DNA of 18,058 nt from Marinilabiliaceae bacterium UBA5213 (GTDB lineage Bacteria; Bacteroidota; Bacteroidia; Bacteroidales; Marinilabiliaceae), in the NCBI GenBank assembly GCA_002412555.1, contig DHVH01000051.1, positions 1 through 18,058 of the forward strand, given 5' to 3'. This document shows positions 7,241-14,273 of this stretch, piece after piece; within the stretch, counting starts at the first letter, position 1; every line of letters starts with the position of its first letter. Below the pieces are notes generated by a model. That model saw only the letters and a program-made list of their open reading frames with translations, was not told the DNA's origin and searched no databases. A program made the translations under genes and the position numbers.

Positions 7241-7666
7241 TTAATTGGTGTTCCAACGGTTGTAAAATTCTACGTCGTTGAGCCATACCTGCTCCGGCGA
7301 TATAGTTAAGACGGTACTTACCCCGCCCACGGCATCAATCACGCGGTCGAAGCCCATGCAAGAGGCATTCTTGAACTTGACTTTTAACACGGCGTTGGCG
7401 CCTTCGCGACTAAATACGACTTCGCCTTCTTTGCGGATGTTGGATTTCATGGCCCACATGAGGATGTTTTCTGAGACTAACTCCTTTAGAGCGATGAGCA
7501 TTTTGCCGCCGCGGACAAAGTCCTGCGGCTCACCTTTGTCGTCTGTGGCTTGTGTGAATACTACATTGAACTGCGCTACTGAATACTGGTGGCCGGCAGT
7601 TTCGCCTTCCAGTGAGAAGTTGACGGAGAGGCTGGTGTCTGTTTGATTGTAACTGGGTAGGTTCAT
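7241..7666 (-). CDS. TssD/Hcp-like type VI secretion tube protein
   Basis: At 141 aa this matches the length of Bacteroidota TssD (Hcp) proteins, which stack as hexameric rings in the type VI secretion tube. The family pattern is visible: a first strand pair, then QFNVVFTQATDDKGEPQ, FVRGGKMLIAL, the helix ENILMWAMKSN, EGEVVFSR, LKVKFKNASCMGF, and a closing LTISPEQVWLNDVEF...W. All parts of the single Hcp barrel appear present. It lies 3 nt after the stop of a second, shorter Hcp-like gene and in the same frame with it. No other T6SS structural genes are in the window, so this is an orphan Hcp site, where cargo genes often follow. Confidence 0.78.
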   Translation of the reverse strand: MNLPSYNQTDTSLSVNFSLEGETAGHQYSVAQFNVVFTQATDDKGEPQDFVRGGKMLIALKELVSENILMWAMKSNIRKEGEVVFSREGANAVLKVKFKNASCMGFDRVIDAVGGVSTVLTISPEQVWLNDVEFYNRWNTN

Positions 7667-7669
7667 GCT

Positions 7670-8002
7670 TTAGTTTTTAAGGTTGACCCATTGGTTGATT
7701 TTATCGGCATCGCAGATGACGATGGCGCCATTCAATAGTTTGCTGGAGAATTTCATCCATTCCATGAGCTCTTTGGTGGGAATGTTGGGATAAACCATGT
7801 CGATGATGCCACCGACAACTTCAGTTTGTACCTGACCAATCTGGTCGGTTCCCTGCGCGAAGGAGTAGCTGCAGGTCATTAATTCATAGCCATCATTGGT
7901 GAGGCCGGGCAGACTGGCGTCGTTGAGTTGCCCAATGCGTAAGAAACATTTGTGTCCGAACATAATCTTTGGAGTTAAGGTTGATGAAAATTGGGTATTC
8001 AA
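7670..8002 (-). CDS. TssD/Hcp-like protein, short form
   Basis: The 110-residue product carries the first half of the TssD/Hcp pattern: FLRIGQLNDASLPGL, then ELMTCSYSFAQGTDQIG, EVVGGIIDMVY, the helix TKELMEWMKFSS, and LNGAIVICD. It stops at VNLKN, about where the other copy goes on with its last 45 to 50 residues, so the C-terminal strands are missing. A single TAA and one codon separate it in frame from the next Hcp-like gene, and a stop readthrough would fuse them. ATG 8002 is given; an internal ATG at 7963 (MFGHKCFLRIG) is an equally good start that fits the family better. A promoter-like site lies at 8025-8055. Confidence 0.68.
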   Translation of the reverse strand: MNTQFSSTLTPKIMFGHKCFLRIGQLNDASLPGLTNDGYELMTCSYSFAQGTDQIGQVQTEVVGGIIDMVYPNIPTKELMEWMKFSSKLLNGAIVICDADKINQWVNLKN

Positions 8003-8024
8003 TGATCTGTTTTGGTTTGAGGCG

Positions 8025-8055
8025 GAAATTTAGTAAAAGTTTTTGTTAAGTCAAA
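8025..8055 (-). promoter_or_regulatory. Bacteroidota-type promoter for the Hcp-effector operon
   Basis: On the minus strand TTTG (8055-8052) is followed after 19 nt by TAAATTTC (8032-8025). This matches the Bacteroidota -33 TTTG and -7 TAnnTTTG consensus with one mismatch at the last base. Transcription would begin near 8018, a short distance upstream of the first Hcp-like ATG at 8002. Confidence 0.55.
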
Positions 8056-8288
8056 AACTTTTTTTATTGATGGAATTTATTATTATGTAATATAAGATAT
8101 AAAAACTTTCTTTGTTTCGTGATTTTTTCTGTAAAAGTAATCGCCAGTATCATGCCGCAACAGATGCCTTTTTTGGGTGGATACATGCAAGCAATCTACA
8201 ATAACAATGAGGACTTTGACCAGGCCGACCTTTAACACACAATTTGAAAATATCCTATAACTGTCAGAACTTCTCGGAAAACTCAAAT

Positions 8289-8325
8289 TAATTCCGAATA
8301 GTTCTAAGAGTTTCCACTACAACCT
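8289..8325 (-). repeat. 37-bp dispersed element, copy 2 (inverted)
   Basis: The reverse complement of this segment matches 487-523 at 35 of 37 positions. It is intergenic, as is the other copy. The two copies enclose about 7.8 kb that includes the ApbE operon, the HEPN/MNT pair and the Hcp island. Confidence 0.65.
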
Positions 8326-8523
8326 GGAAAATTTCAACTCTCAGGCAGGTATCCCCGGCTTGAGAAAATTTCTTACTTTTACAATACGCGGTAGGCCGAA
8401 TGCTTACGAAACACAAAATTAAAATATCTAAAGTATGATCGCTGACTGGCAAACAAATAAGGCTTATTCTTCGGAATTGCTATGAGAGTTAACATGTGTA
8501 TGAGTTACTAAAATTTAAATAAA

Positions 8524-9102
8524 ATGAAGAAAAAAATTGCTGTATTTCTGTTTGAGGGATTTTCTGATTGGGAAACTGCCTTCCTAACTCCGGAAATCAA
8601 TAAGAGTGACCTTTTTGAGCTGGTCTATTTTTCGACCAGTGGGGACCTGGTTACCTCCATGGGTGGATTACAGGTTAAACCTGCAAAGACGCTTAAGGAT
8701 TTGGTATTGGAGGATTTGGAGATGTTAATTTTGCCTGGTGGTACCGCATGGGAAAAGGGTGGCAATAAGGAAATTGGACCAATAACGAAGGACATGCTTG
8801 AGGCTGGAAAAACTGTGGCGGCTATTTGCGCGGCGACCATCTACCTGGGACAAGTGGGCTTATTGAACAATTTGAAGCATACGAGCAGTGACTTGAATTA
8901 TTTAAAAGCTATGGCGCCGGAATATACTGGTGGCGACCTTTATCAAAACGCTTTAGCGGTGACGGATGGCAACCTCATTACAGCGAATGGGATTGCGCCT
9001 ATTGAGTTTGCTTGTGAGGTTTTTAAGGCCATTGGCTTGTATGGCGAGGAGGCCATTGAAAAATGGTTTCAGTTGTTTAAAAACGGTGTGTGGAGTGAAT
9101 AA
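8524..9102 (+). CDS. DJ-1/PfpI family (type 1 glutamine amidotransferase-like) protein
   Basis: The 192-aa protein has the DJ-1/PfpI fold. It starts KKIAVFLFEGFSDWE, with Glu17 as the conserved acidic residue. It then shows LEMLILPGGTAWEKGG and the nucleophile elbow AAICAATIYLGQVGLL, with Cys102 as the likely nucleophile. The end part TDGNLITANGIAPIEFACEVFKAIG is usual for the family. No clear His follows the Cys, as in many members of the ThiJ/PfpI subgroup with non-protease roles. The protein is cytosolic, with no signal peptide. It stands alone on the plus strand, 54 nt before the DUF2461 gene, and may be co-transcribed with it. The specific role (deglycase-like, hydratase, stress protein) cannot be told from sequence. 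Confidence 0.92.
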   Translation: MKKKIAVFLFEGFSDWETAFLTPEINKSDLFELVYFSTSGDLVTSMGGLQVKPAKTLKDLVLEDLEMLILPGGTAWEKGGNKEIGPITKDMLEAGKTVAAICAATIYLGQVGLLNNLKHTSSDLNYLKAMAPEYTGGDLYQNALAVTDGNLITANGIAPIEFACEVFKAIGLYGEEAIEKWFQLFKNGVWSE

Positions 9103-9156
9103 GACGCATGGTGTCGGTTGAATTTTTATGGGGTTCTAATATCTAAGAAAATAATT

Positions 9157-9849
9157 ATGACTTTCACAGGATTTACAAAATCAAGCATCGGATTCCTTAA
9201 GGATTTGGCTGTGAACAATAATAAGGAATGGTTTGAGGGTAACAGGGGCAGCTATGATGAGCACCTGTTAACACCATTAAAAGGGTTGTCGGCGGCCCTT
9301 GGGCCATTAATCTGCAGTATTGATGCTGAGATTGAAATTGCGCCAAATATCAACAAAACAATCTCTAAAATTTATAGGGACGTGCGTTTTTCTAACGACA
9401 AGTCGCCCTTTAGGACGGACCAATGGCTGACGTTTAAGCGCCCCGGGGCGCTGTGGGGCAATGTACCTGAATTCTACTTTTATTTTACACCGGAAGAATA
9501 CCAGTACGGAATGGGCTATTACCAGGCAACACCGGAAAGAATGAACCGTTTAAGGGAGCATATTGTCCGGCACCCCGACCGCTTTGCCAAAATCATTGAT
9601 GCCTTCGAAAATCAGGATGAATTCAAACTGGTAGGGGAGGCATACAAAAGAACCATCCCCAATGAAATGCCTGAAGCATTTCAGCCCTGGTTTCAAAAAA
9701 AGACGATCGCCCTTAGCTGTACACAAAAATTGGACCAGGCCTTTTACGGCGAAAACCTCCTGCAGCTTCTTAGCGAGGCTTTTACGTTCAACGCTGATTT
9801 GTACCTTTTCATTACGGAAAGCATTAACTATGAGGCTTCCGAAGATTAG
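9157..9849 (+). CDS. DUF2461 family protein
   Basis: The 230-aa product matches the DUF2461 family (TIGR02453-type). The family signature is clear: FLKDLAVNNNKEWFEGNR near the start, the NKTISKIYRDVRFSNDKSPFRT block, then FYFYFTPEEYQYGMGYY. The C-terminal part KKTIALSCTQKLDQAFYGENLL is also typical. Function is unknown for the family. The open frame reaches upstream to a TTG at 9118, but the ATG at 9157 begins the conserved region and is preferred. The last 48 bp and stop (9802-9850) are repeated at 12007-12055 beyond the toxin-antitoxin genes, so this gene end appears to have served as an insertion site. The coding frame itself is intact. Confidence 0.9.
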   Translation: MTFTGFTKSSIGFLKDLAVNNNKEWFEGNRGSYDEHLLTPLKGLSAALGPLICSIDAEIEIAPNINKTISKIYRDVRFSNDKSPFRTDQWLTFKRPGALWGNVPEFYFYFTPEEYQYGMGYYQATPERMNRLREHIVRHPDRFAKIIDAFENQDEFKLVGEAYKRTIPNEMPEAFQPWFQKKTIALSCTQKLDQAFYGENLLQLLSEAFTFNADLYLFITESINYEASED

Positions 9850-9850
9850 C
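9802..9850 (+). repeat. 49-bp direct repeat, copy 1 (3' end of DUF2461 gene)
   Basis: Matches 12007-12055 at 46 of 49 positions. It covers the last 15 codons and the TAG of the DUF2461 gene (FITESINYEASED). The pair brackets the AbiE-type cassette, as att-like duplications bracket inserted elements. Confidence 0.85.
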
Positions 9851-9938
9851 CGTTTCTGGCATGGCAAATCCTGATATTAAGGTAATAACTAGCAATATTT
9901 TATTCTTGGAATTTTAAGTTTTGCGAGCAATAAAATTC

Positions 9939-9976
9939 AAAAAAACGCCAGCAATTTTTTTTTCTGGCGTTTTTTT
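9939..9976. terminator. Bidirectional intrinsic terminator
   Basis: An A-rich left arm with CGCCAG (9939-9951) pairs with CTGGCG followed by seven T (9964-9976), around a 12-nt loop. It has a T tract on the plus strand and, by symmetry, on the minus strand. It ends the DUF2461 transcript and isolates the AbiE cassette. Confidence 0.8.
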
Positions 9977-10002
9977 GTTTTCCAATATTCGCCAAATAGT
10001 TG

Positions 10003-10010
10003 TATGTTTG
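10003..10010 (+). promoter_or_regulatory. Putative -7 promoter box for the AbiE cassette
   Basis: TATGTTTG fits the Bacteroidota TAnnTTTG -7 box exactly and lies 18 nt before the antitoxin ATG. A TTTG at 9974-9977 could be the -33 element, but its spacing (25 nt) is longer than the usual 19-21. The transcript would have a very short leader. Confidence 0.4.
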
Positions 10011-10028
10011 GTGAAAATTTGATTTGAA

Positions 10029-10793
10029 ATGCCAAAGATCATAGAAAATAGGTTGATTGAAGCGTTTAAAGATCGGGAGTTTTTCACCCGGGAAGACCTC
10101 TTTGAATTCTATCGCTATTTTGAACCTGATCTAAACGAAGGGACATTCGGATGGAGAATTTATGACCTCAAAGACAAAAATATCATTAGAACGCTCAAGC
10201 GAGGTCTCTATGTAATTTCATACAAATGCAAATATAAGCCAGAAATTTCCCCTGAACTTATTAAGCTCGCAAAAAGAATCACAGACAAATTTCAGGATGT
10301 CAAATACTGCATTTGGGAAACAGAATGGCTCAATGAATTTTCCCAACACCAGGCCAGCAAAAGAATTATCCTTATTGAGATTGAGAAGGATTTCATGGAG
10401 TCTCTCTTCTATGAACTGAAAGACGCATCAAGAAACGAGCTTTACCTCAATCCTGACGACAAAGCCATTGACTTTTATATTGCTGAAGGTAACTATCCGG
10501 TAGTCATTAACAAACTGATTACACGCTCCCCAATTGTAAATCGAACCGAGAAAAGGGTGAGATTTTATACTCCGCAACTTGAGAAAATTCTGGTCGATCT
10601 CTTTGCAGAAGAAAAGCTTTTCTACTACCTGCAGGGTTCTGAATTGATAAGCATCTATGAAAATGCCATTAGCAACTATGCTATCAATTTTACCAAATTA
10701 TTCAGCTATGCTAATCGAAGGGATAGAGAACATGACATCAAGCAGTTCATGACGAACCATATGTTTCATCTCGTAAAAAACATTATTGAATGA
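10029..10793 (+). CDS. AbiEi-type antitoxin-like protein (DUF6577-like)
   Basis: The 254-residue protein has an N-terminal winged-helix region (residues 1-65: FFTREDLFEFYRYF, then TFGWRIYDLKDKNIIRTLKRGLYVIS). A larger alpha/beta domain follows, with an IWETEWLNEF segment, RIILIEIEKDFMESLFYEL, and YTPQLEKILVDLFAEE toward the C-terminus. This is the layout of AbiEi-like antitoxins that pair with AbiEii nucleotidyltransferase toxins and usually repress their own operon. It overlaps the next gene by 4 nt (ATGA). The assignment rests mainly on this partner and on the winged-helix start. The pair is flanked by 49-bp direct repeats, which suggests horizontal acquisition. Confidence 0.8.
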   Translation: MPKIIENRLIEAFKDREFFTREDLFEFYRYFEPDLNEGTFGWRIYDLKDKNIIRTLKRGLYVISYKCKYKPEISPELIKLAKRITDKFQDVKYCIWETEWLNEFSQHQASKRIILIEIEKDFMESLFYELKDASRNELYLNPDDKAIDFYIAEGNYPVVINKLITRSPIVNRTEKRVRFYTPQLEKILVDLFAEEKLFYYLQGSELISIYENAISNYAINFTKLFSYANRRDREHDIKQFMTNHMFHLVKNIIE

Positions 10794-11893
10794 TTAAGGA
10801 ACATTGCTTTACGGATGAATGGTTAGAGAGCTTCAGGAAGAAACGGAGCCATAGCCGTATTGATAAAATCATTTTGGAAAAGATGATTTATGCCTTGCAT
10901 TTGCTGGAGCGGTTAAAAAGTAATGGACTTGAATTCGTTTTCAAGGGTGGAACCAGTTTGGTGCTTTTATTGGAAGAAGGACATCGATTCTCCATTGATA
11001 TCGACATTATCAGCAAAACTGACCAAAAAGTGCTGGAGCGCATTTTGCAAAAGGTGGTTGATTCTTCCAATTTTACCGGGTTTGAGCTGGACGAACATCG
11101 TAGTTATAAGCCTGGAGTGCCAAAAGCGCACTACAAGTTTAAATTTGATTCTGGGAGGCAGGGATCTGGCACTATTATGCTGGATGTGCTTATTGAGGAT
11201 TCGATCTATCCGTTTGCGATTGAAAAGGCTGTGGCTACTAAATGGATTGAAACGGATAATGAGACCATGGTTACTGTGCCATGCATTGATTCAATAACAG
11301 GGGATAAATTGACCGCATTTGCTCCGAATACTATCGGCATTCCTTACTTCAAGGGTAAAGACAAACAGCCCTTCTCCATGGAGATATGTAAGCAGCTTTT
11401 TGATTTGAGTAAACTGTTCGAGCGTATTCAAAGCATGGCAGTGGTGGCTGCCAGTTTTCACGCATTTGCTGAGCATGAAATTGTTTATCGAAAAAAGGAG
11501 AACCCGGAAGTTGATCTCAACCCGGAAATGGTGTTGCGAGATACGATTGCCACATGCATCATTCTGGCCAAGAGAGATCGTGGAAACGCTGATGAGAAAG
11601 TGAAATTCAAAGAATTGCAAAAAGGCATTACCGCTTTTGGTACCGGATTCCTGATGGCCGGGAATTTCAGGATTGATGATGCGGTACCAGCATCCGCCCG
11701 AATTGCCTACTTGGCAGCCAAAATTTTGCTCAATGATCTTTCACCAATCACCTATTATGAAGATCAGGATATTAAGGACTTGCTTATTGAAGATCCGAAT
11801 TGGAATTTCCTGATGCGTTTAAAAAGACAACCGGATAAATCAGCATTCTTTTATTGGTACCAGACGTTACAATTGTTATCATCAGCATATTAA
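10790..11893 (+). CDS. AbiEii/AbiGii-family nucleotidyltransferase toxin
   Basis: This 367-aa protein belongs to the DUF1814 nucleotidyltransferase family, the toxin part of type IV AbiE-like systems. Members of the family inhibit growth by nucleotidylating cell targets such as tRNA. The catalytic pattern is plain: FKGGTSL (Lys52 with GGTS at 53-56), then RFSIDIDII (Asp70 and Asp72). A later GDKLTAFAP segment corresponds to the third family motif with its Lys. The C-terminal 150 residues are helical. The start overlaps the antitoxin stop by 4 nt, so translation is coupled. Length is at the larger end for the family (about 280-340 aa is common). All key residues look intact, so it is probably active. 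Confidence 0.9.
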   Translation: MIKEHCFTDEWLESFRKKRSHSRIDKIILEKMIYALHLLERLKSNGLEFVFKGGTSLVLLLEEGHRFSIDIDIISKTDQKVLERILQKVVDSSNFTGFELDEHRSYKPGVPKAHYKFKFDSGRQGSGTIMLDVLIEDSIYPFAIEKAVATKWIETDNETMVTVPCIDSITGDKLTAFAPNTIGIPYFKGKDKQPFSMEICKQLFDLSKLFERIQSMAVVAASFHAFAEHEIVYRKKENPEVDLNPEMVLRDTIATCIILAKRDRGNADEKVKFKELQKGITAFGTGFLMAGNFRIDDAVPASARIAYLAAKILLNDLSPITYYEDQDIKDLLIEDPNWNFLMRLKRQPDKSAFFYWYQTLQLLSSAY

Positions 11894-12095
11894 GAGCAGA
11901 AAAAACAAAAGTTTGGGATAATGCTATCATTCACTGAAAAATTGTACGCCTCGGAAGCGATAAAGCTGGTCACTGGGAAATAATGGTGTGAATGGTCCCA
12001 AAGTTATACCATTTCATTACGGAAAGCATTAACTATGAGGCTCCTGAAGATTAGCGCTTGTAGGGTAAGTGGAATAAACTAAAAATGGAAATGAG
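11894..12095 (+). other. Cassette right flank, no gene seen
   Basis: The segment between the toxin stop and the cupin start contains a 20-codon frame from ATG 11921 (MLSFTEKLYASEAIKLVTGK). It then holds the second copy of the DUF2461 gene end (12007-12055) and a 40-nt leader before the cupin ATG. I see no terminator hairpin after the toxin gene. Confidence 0.4.
12007..12055 (+). repeat. 49-bp direct repeat, copy 2 (displaced DUF2461 gene end)
   Basis: Same orientation as 9802-9850, with 3 differences. Read in the gene's frame it still encodes FITESINYEAPED and a TAG, so the only amino-acid change over the frame is Ser to Pro. This looks like the original chromosomal gene end cut off by an insertion, or the end brought in with the cassette. 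Confidence 0.85.
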
Positions 12096-12560
12096 ATGAA
12101 ACAATCGGAAAAAATTTCAGAAGGTAAAGACTACACTGCTGTCAATCTTGGAGGTATAGATGAGATTAAATCTTATTCTTTAATTCACCCTAAATCAGGA
12201 AGGGAGATTAAAGGAAAAGTATTCTTAAAAGACCTTACAAAAGCAACTGGAACGGAGATATCCTTTACTTCTTTACCACCTAAAACAGAATTGGGATATT
12301 TCCATATTCATAATAAAGATGAAGAAACCTACATCATTATCAAAGGATCGGGCTATTATCAGGTTAACAATGATTGCTTTCCAATTAAAGAAGGCAGCAT
12401 AGTAAGAGTAGCTCCAGAGGGCGTAAGGAGTTTATGCAACACCTCAGATAATGAAATGGTGTACATTTGCATCCAGTCAAAAATGAATTCCCTTGAAGAG
12501 CATACTACAGATGATGGATCGCGATTGGTGTACGATTCTAAATTGAAAGAATTATTATAA
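12096..12560 (+). CDS. Cupin domain-containing protein
   Basis: The 154-residue protein is a single-domain cupin. The first cupin motif is visible as ELGYFHIHNKDEETYIIIKG, with two His and a Glu as likely metal ligands. The second motif reads EGSIVRVAPEGVRSLCN, where the usual His is replaced by Arg, so the metal site has three rather than four ligands. After it come the final strands EMVYICIQSK. The N-terminal 45 residues (including HPKSGREIKGKVF) are outside the cupin core. The substrate cannot be told. It is a monocistronic gene that follows the displaced DUF2461 end, and is convergent with the two-component pair. Confidence 0.85.
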   Translation: MKQSEKISEGKDYTAVNLGGIDEIKSYSLIHPKSGREIKGKVFLKDLTKATGTEISFTSLPPKTELGYFHIHNKDEETYIIIKGSGYYQVNNDCFPIKEGSIVRVAPEGVRSLCNTSDNEMVYICIQSKMNSLEEHTTDDGSRLVYDSKLKELL

Positions 12561-12638
12561 GGCTAGCCCCAAAAACAAGGTCACTGATGCTGTAGCCATC
12601 AGATAATGAAGGCCATTGCTTGTGGATAGGTGGTTGTA

Positions 12639-12656
12639 GGTAGGGGTAGCCCTACC
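12639..12656. other. 7-bp stem hairpin between convergent genes
   Basis: GGTAGGG (12639-12645) and CCCTACC (12650-12656) form a perfect stem around GTAG. It lies between the convergent cupin and response-regulator genes. There is no T tract, so it is at best a weak terminator for either side. Confidence 0.4.
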
Positions 12657-12660
12657 GAAG

Positions 12661-13065
12661 TCAGGTATACTTACTTAAAGCATTTAAAAACTTGTCCCTT
12701 GTTATAGGCTTGATAATATAGTCAGATACATCGGTGATGGATTTGGCCCTTTCAACATCGTTAGGATCTATGGATGAGGATAAAATATAGATGGTAATTT
12801 TTTTGCCAAGGGACGGCTTTAGCCGGGTGTATTCATGAAGAAATCCCCATCCGTCCATAACTGGCATAAACAGGTCAAGAAAGATCACTTCTGGTAGATT
12901 GGCAGGCTCGGCTATCACTGATTCCAGGTAACTTATGGCCTCGGCTCCATTAGAGAAATACTTGATTTTATTGACGGCATTGGTCGATTTTATAACTTCA
13001 CCTGCAAGGAACTGAAAGGTGTTGTCGTCATCTACCACATATAGGGTGTCTATGGCTTTCATCAC
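12661..13065 (-). CDS. Stand-alone response regulator receiver protein
   Basis: This 134-aa protein is a CheY-like receiver domain with no output domain. Conserved residues are visible: the acidic pocket VDDDNTFQF (near residue 12), the phosphoacceptor Asp64 in IFLDLFMPVMDGW, Ser96 in YILSSS, and Lys119 in YIIKPI. It belongs to the group common in Bacteroidota that pairs with a hybrid-like or soluble histidine kinase. It is the downstream gene of the kinase, 2 nt after its stop, and is surely co-transcribed. With no DNA-binding domain, it must pass its signal by protein contact or phosphorelay. A downstream partner is not in the window. Confidence 0.93.
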   Translation of the reverse strand: MMKAIDTLYVVDDDNTFQFLAGEVIKSTNAVNKIKYFSNGAEAISYLESVIAEPANLPEVIFLDLFMPVMDGWGFLHEYTRLKPSLGKKITIYILSSSIDPNDVERAKSITDVSDYIIKPITRDKFLNALSKYT

Positions 13066-13067
13066 AA

Positions 13068-14273
13068 TTAGGATTTTGATAATTGAACAATAAATTTACT
13101 TCCTGTGCCAATGGTGCTTTCCACATGGATGGTTCCGCCCATAGCTTCGACCTGTGTCCTGGTCATAAATAAACCAAAGCCTTTTGCGCCAGGATGGTTG
13201 TGAAAAGTTTTGTGCAACTTGAACAGGTTGTTTCTATGTTGTTTAAGGTCGATGCCTAACCCATTATCCTGTATTTCAAGGTATATCCAACCGTCGGTCT
13301 TGAGACTTTTAATATGGATGATTGGCGTTCTTTCAGGGGAACTGTACCTAATGGCATTACTTAAGAGGTTGAACAGAATGCTATCGAAATATTTTCCGGG
13401 ATAATAGATTGATTTTGCCAATGAAAGGTCATAGGTTATGGAAGCATTCGATTTTAATATTTCACCCTGCAGCAACCCGAGGGTTGTTAGCAGCCGGTCT
13501 TCTATGTCAATGTATACTTTTTCGATGTTAAAATCTTTTTTTACCTGAGCCGCATCGACTAATTCATTGAAGGTATTGTGCAATGAATCGACCACTTGTT
13601 TCTGTTTCTCTATGTACCTTAGTTTGTCATCTACTTCCTGGGTGCTGGTTATCATATCGCTGAGCAATAGTAGATTGGAAAGGGGCGCTCTTAAGTTGTG
13701 CGAAATAATCTGGGTGAACTCCTCAAGTTGGGCTTTTTGCTTTTCGAGCTGAAGAAGCATCTGTTCTCTTTCTGTGAGTTTATCTTCGAGTTTAGTCCTG
13801 ATGTTTATGTTTTCAATGGAAACGGCAGTAATGTCAGCAAGCGCCTGTAGTAAACCTACTTCCTCTTCAGTTGGTAAATGATGATTGGCCCAGTAATTAC
13901 CAATGGCTCCAATGGGATTCTTTGTTCGTATTGGAACCATGGCCAGACTTTTAACAAAGGTTGGTCGATAGGCATCAGCTGGTATCCGCTCATCTGTATA
14001 AATATCTGGGATGACAACGGGTTGTTTGTTGAGCATTACCCATCCGCTTATACAAATTTTCATAGGAAAGCGGGAACCTTTCCATAAGGGACTAATGGCA
14101 TCTTCATCAGCATAGAAACACATGTTGTCATCGCGCAACACAAAAGTTGCGCCATCGGCACCTGACAGCTCTCTGGCCACTGTTCGCACAATTTTCATTA
14201 CTGAGTCGATATTTGTTGCCAGAGATAATTCCTGAACGGTATTAACCAACCGTTCCATGCTATTTATTTGCAT
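13068..14273 (-). CDS. GAF domain-containing sensor histidine kinase
   Basis: The 401-aa protein has no signal peptide or membrane segment and should be cytosolic. Order of domains: N-terminal GAF domain (residues about 8-155), a coiled-coil linker (KLEDKLTEREQMLLQLEKQKAQLEEF in two heptad-like parts), HisKA with the phosphoacceptor His192 in ISHNLRAPLSN, and HATPase_c with N box NLLSNAIRYSS (302-312), G1 DNGLGID (336-342) and G2 KGFGLFM (364-370). All catalytic motifs are intact. It lies directly upstream of, and partners with, the stand-alone receiver gene. The GAF ligand is unknown; the GAF sequence (PMKICISGWVMLNKQPVVIPDI) resembles redox- or light-type GAF subgroups only in a general way. 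Confidence 0.93.
   Translation of the reverse strand: MQINSMERLVNTVQELSLATNIDSVMKIVRTVARELSGADGATFVLRDDNMCFYADEDAISPLWKGSRFPMKICISGWVMLNKQPVVIPDIYTDERIPADAYRPTFVKSLAMVPIRTKNPIGAIGNYWANHHLPTEEEVGLLQALADITAVSIENINIRTKLEDKLTEREQMLLQLEKQKAQLEEFTQIISHNLRAPLSNLLLLSDMITSTQEVDDKLRYIEKQKQVVDSLHNTFNELVDAAQVKKDFNIEKVYIDIEDRLLTTLGLLQGEILKSNASITYDLSLAKSIYYPGKYFDSILFNLLSNAIRYSSPERTPIIHIKSLKTDGWIYLEIQDNGLGIDLKQHRNNLFKLHKTFHNHPGAKGFGLFMTRTQVEAMGGTIHVESTIGTGSKFIVQLSKS

Larger units (their letters stand above)
8003..8523. other. Intergenic region, 520 bp, with promoter, repeat and a possible gene scrap
   Basis: This stretch separates the minus-strand Hcp operon from the plus-strand DJ-1 gene. It holds the Hcp promoter (8025-8055) and the inverted 37-bp element (8289-8325). 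It also holds a short plus-strand frame (ATG 8152 to stop 8235, 27 residues, beginning MPQQMPFLGGYMQ) that could be the 3' scrap of a lost gene. I see no convincing RNA gene in the remainder. Confidence 0.45.

Noticed and set aside
8083..8286. Minus-strand open frame of 67 codons in the intergenic region
   Set aside because: No recognisable domain, hydrophobic patches without signal pattern, and it covers the reverse strand of the plus-strand gene scrap; likely chance.
9118..9156. Upstream TTG start for the DUF2461 gene
   Set aside because: The 13 added residues are outside the conserved region and the ATG at 9157 is better placed.
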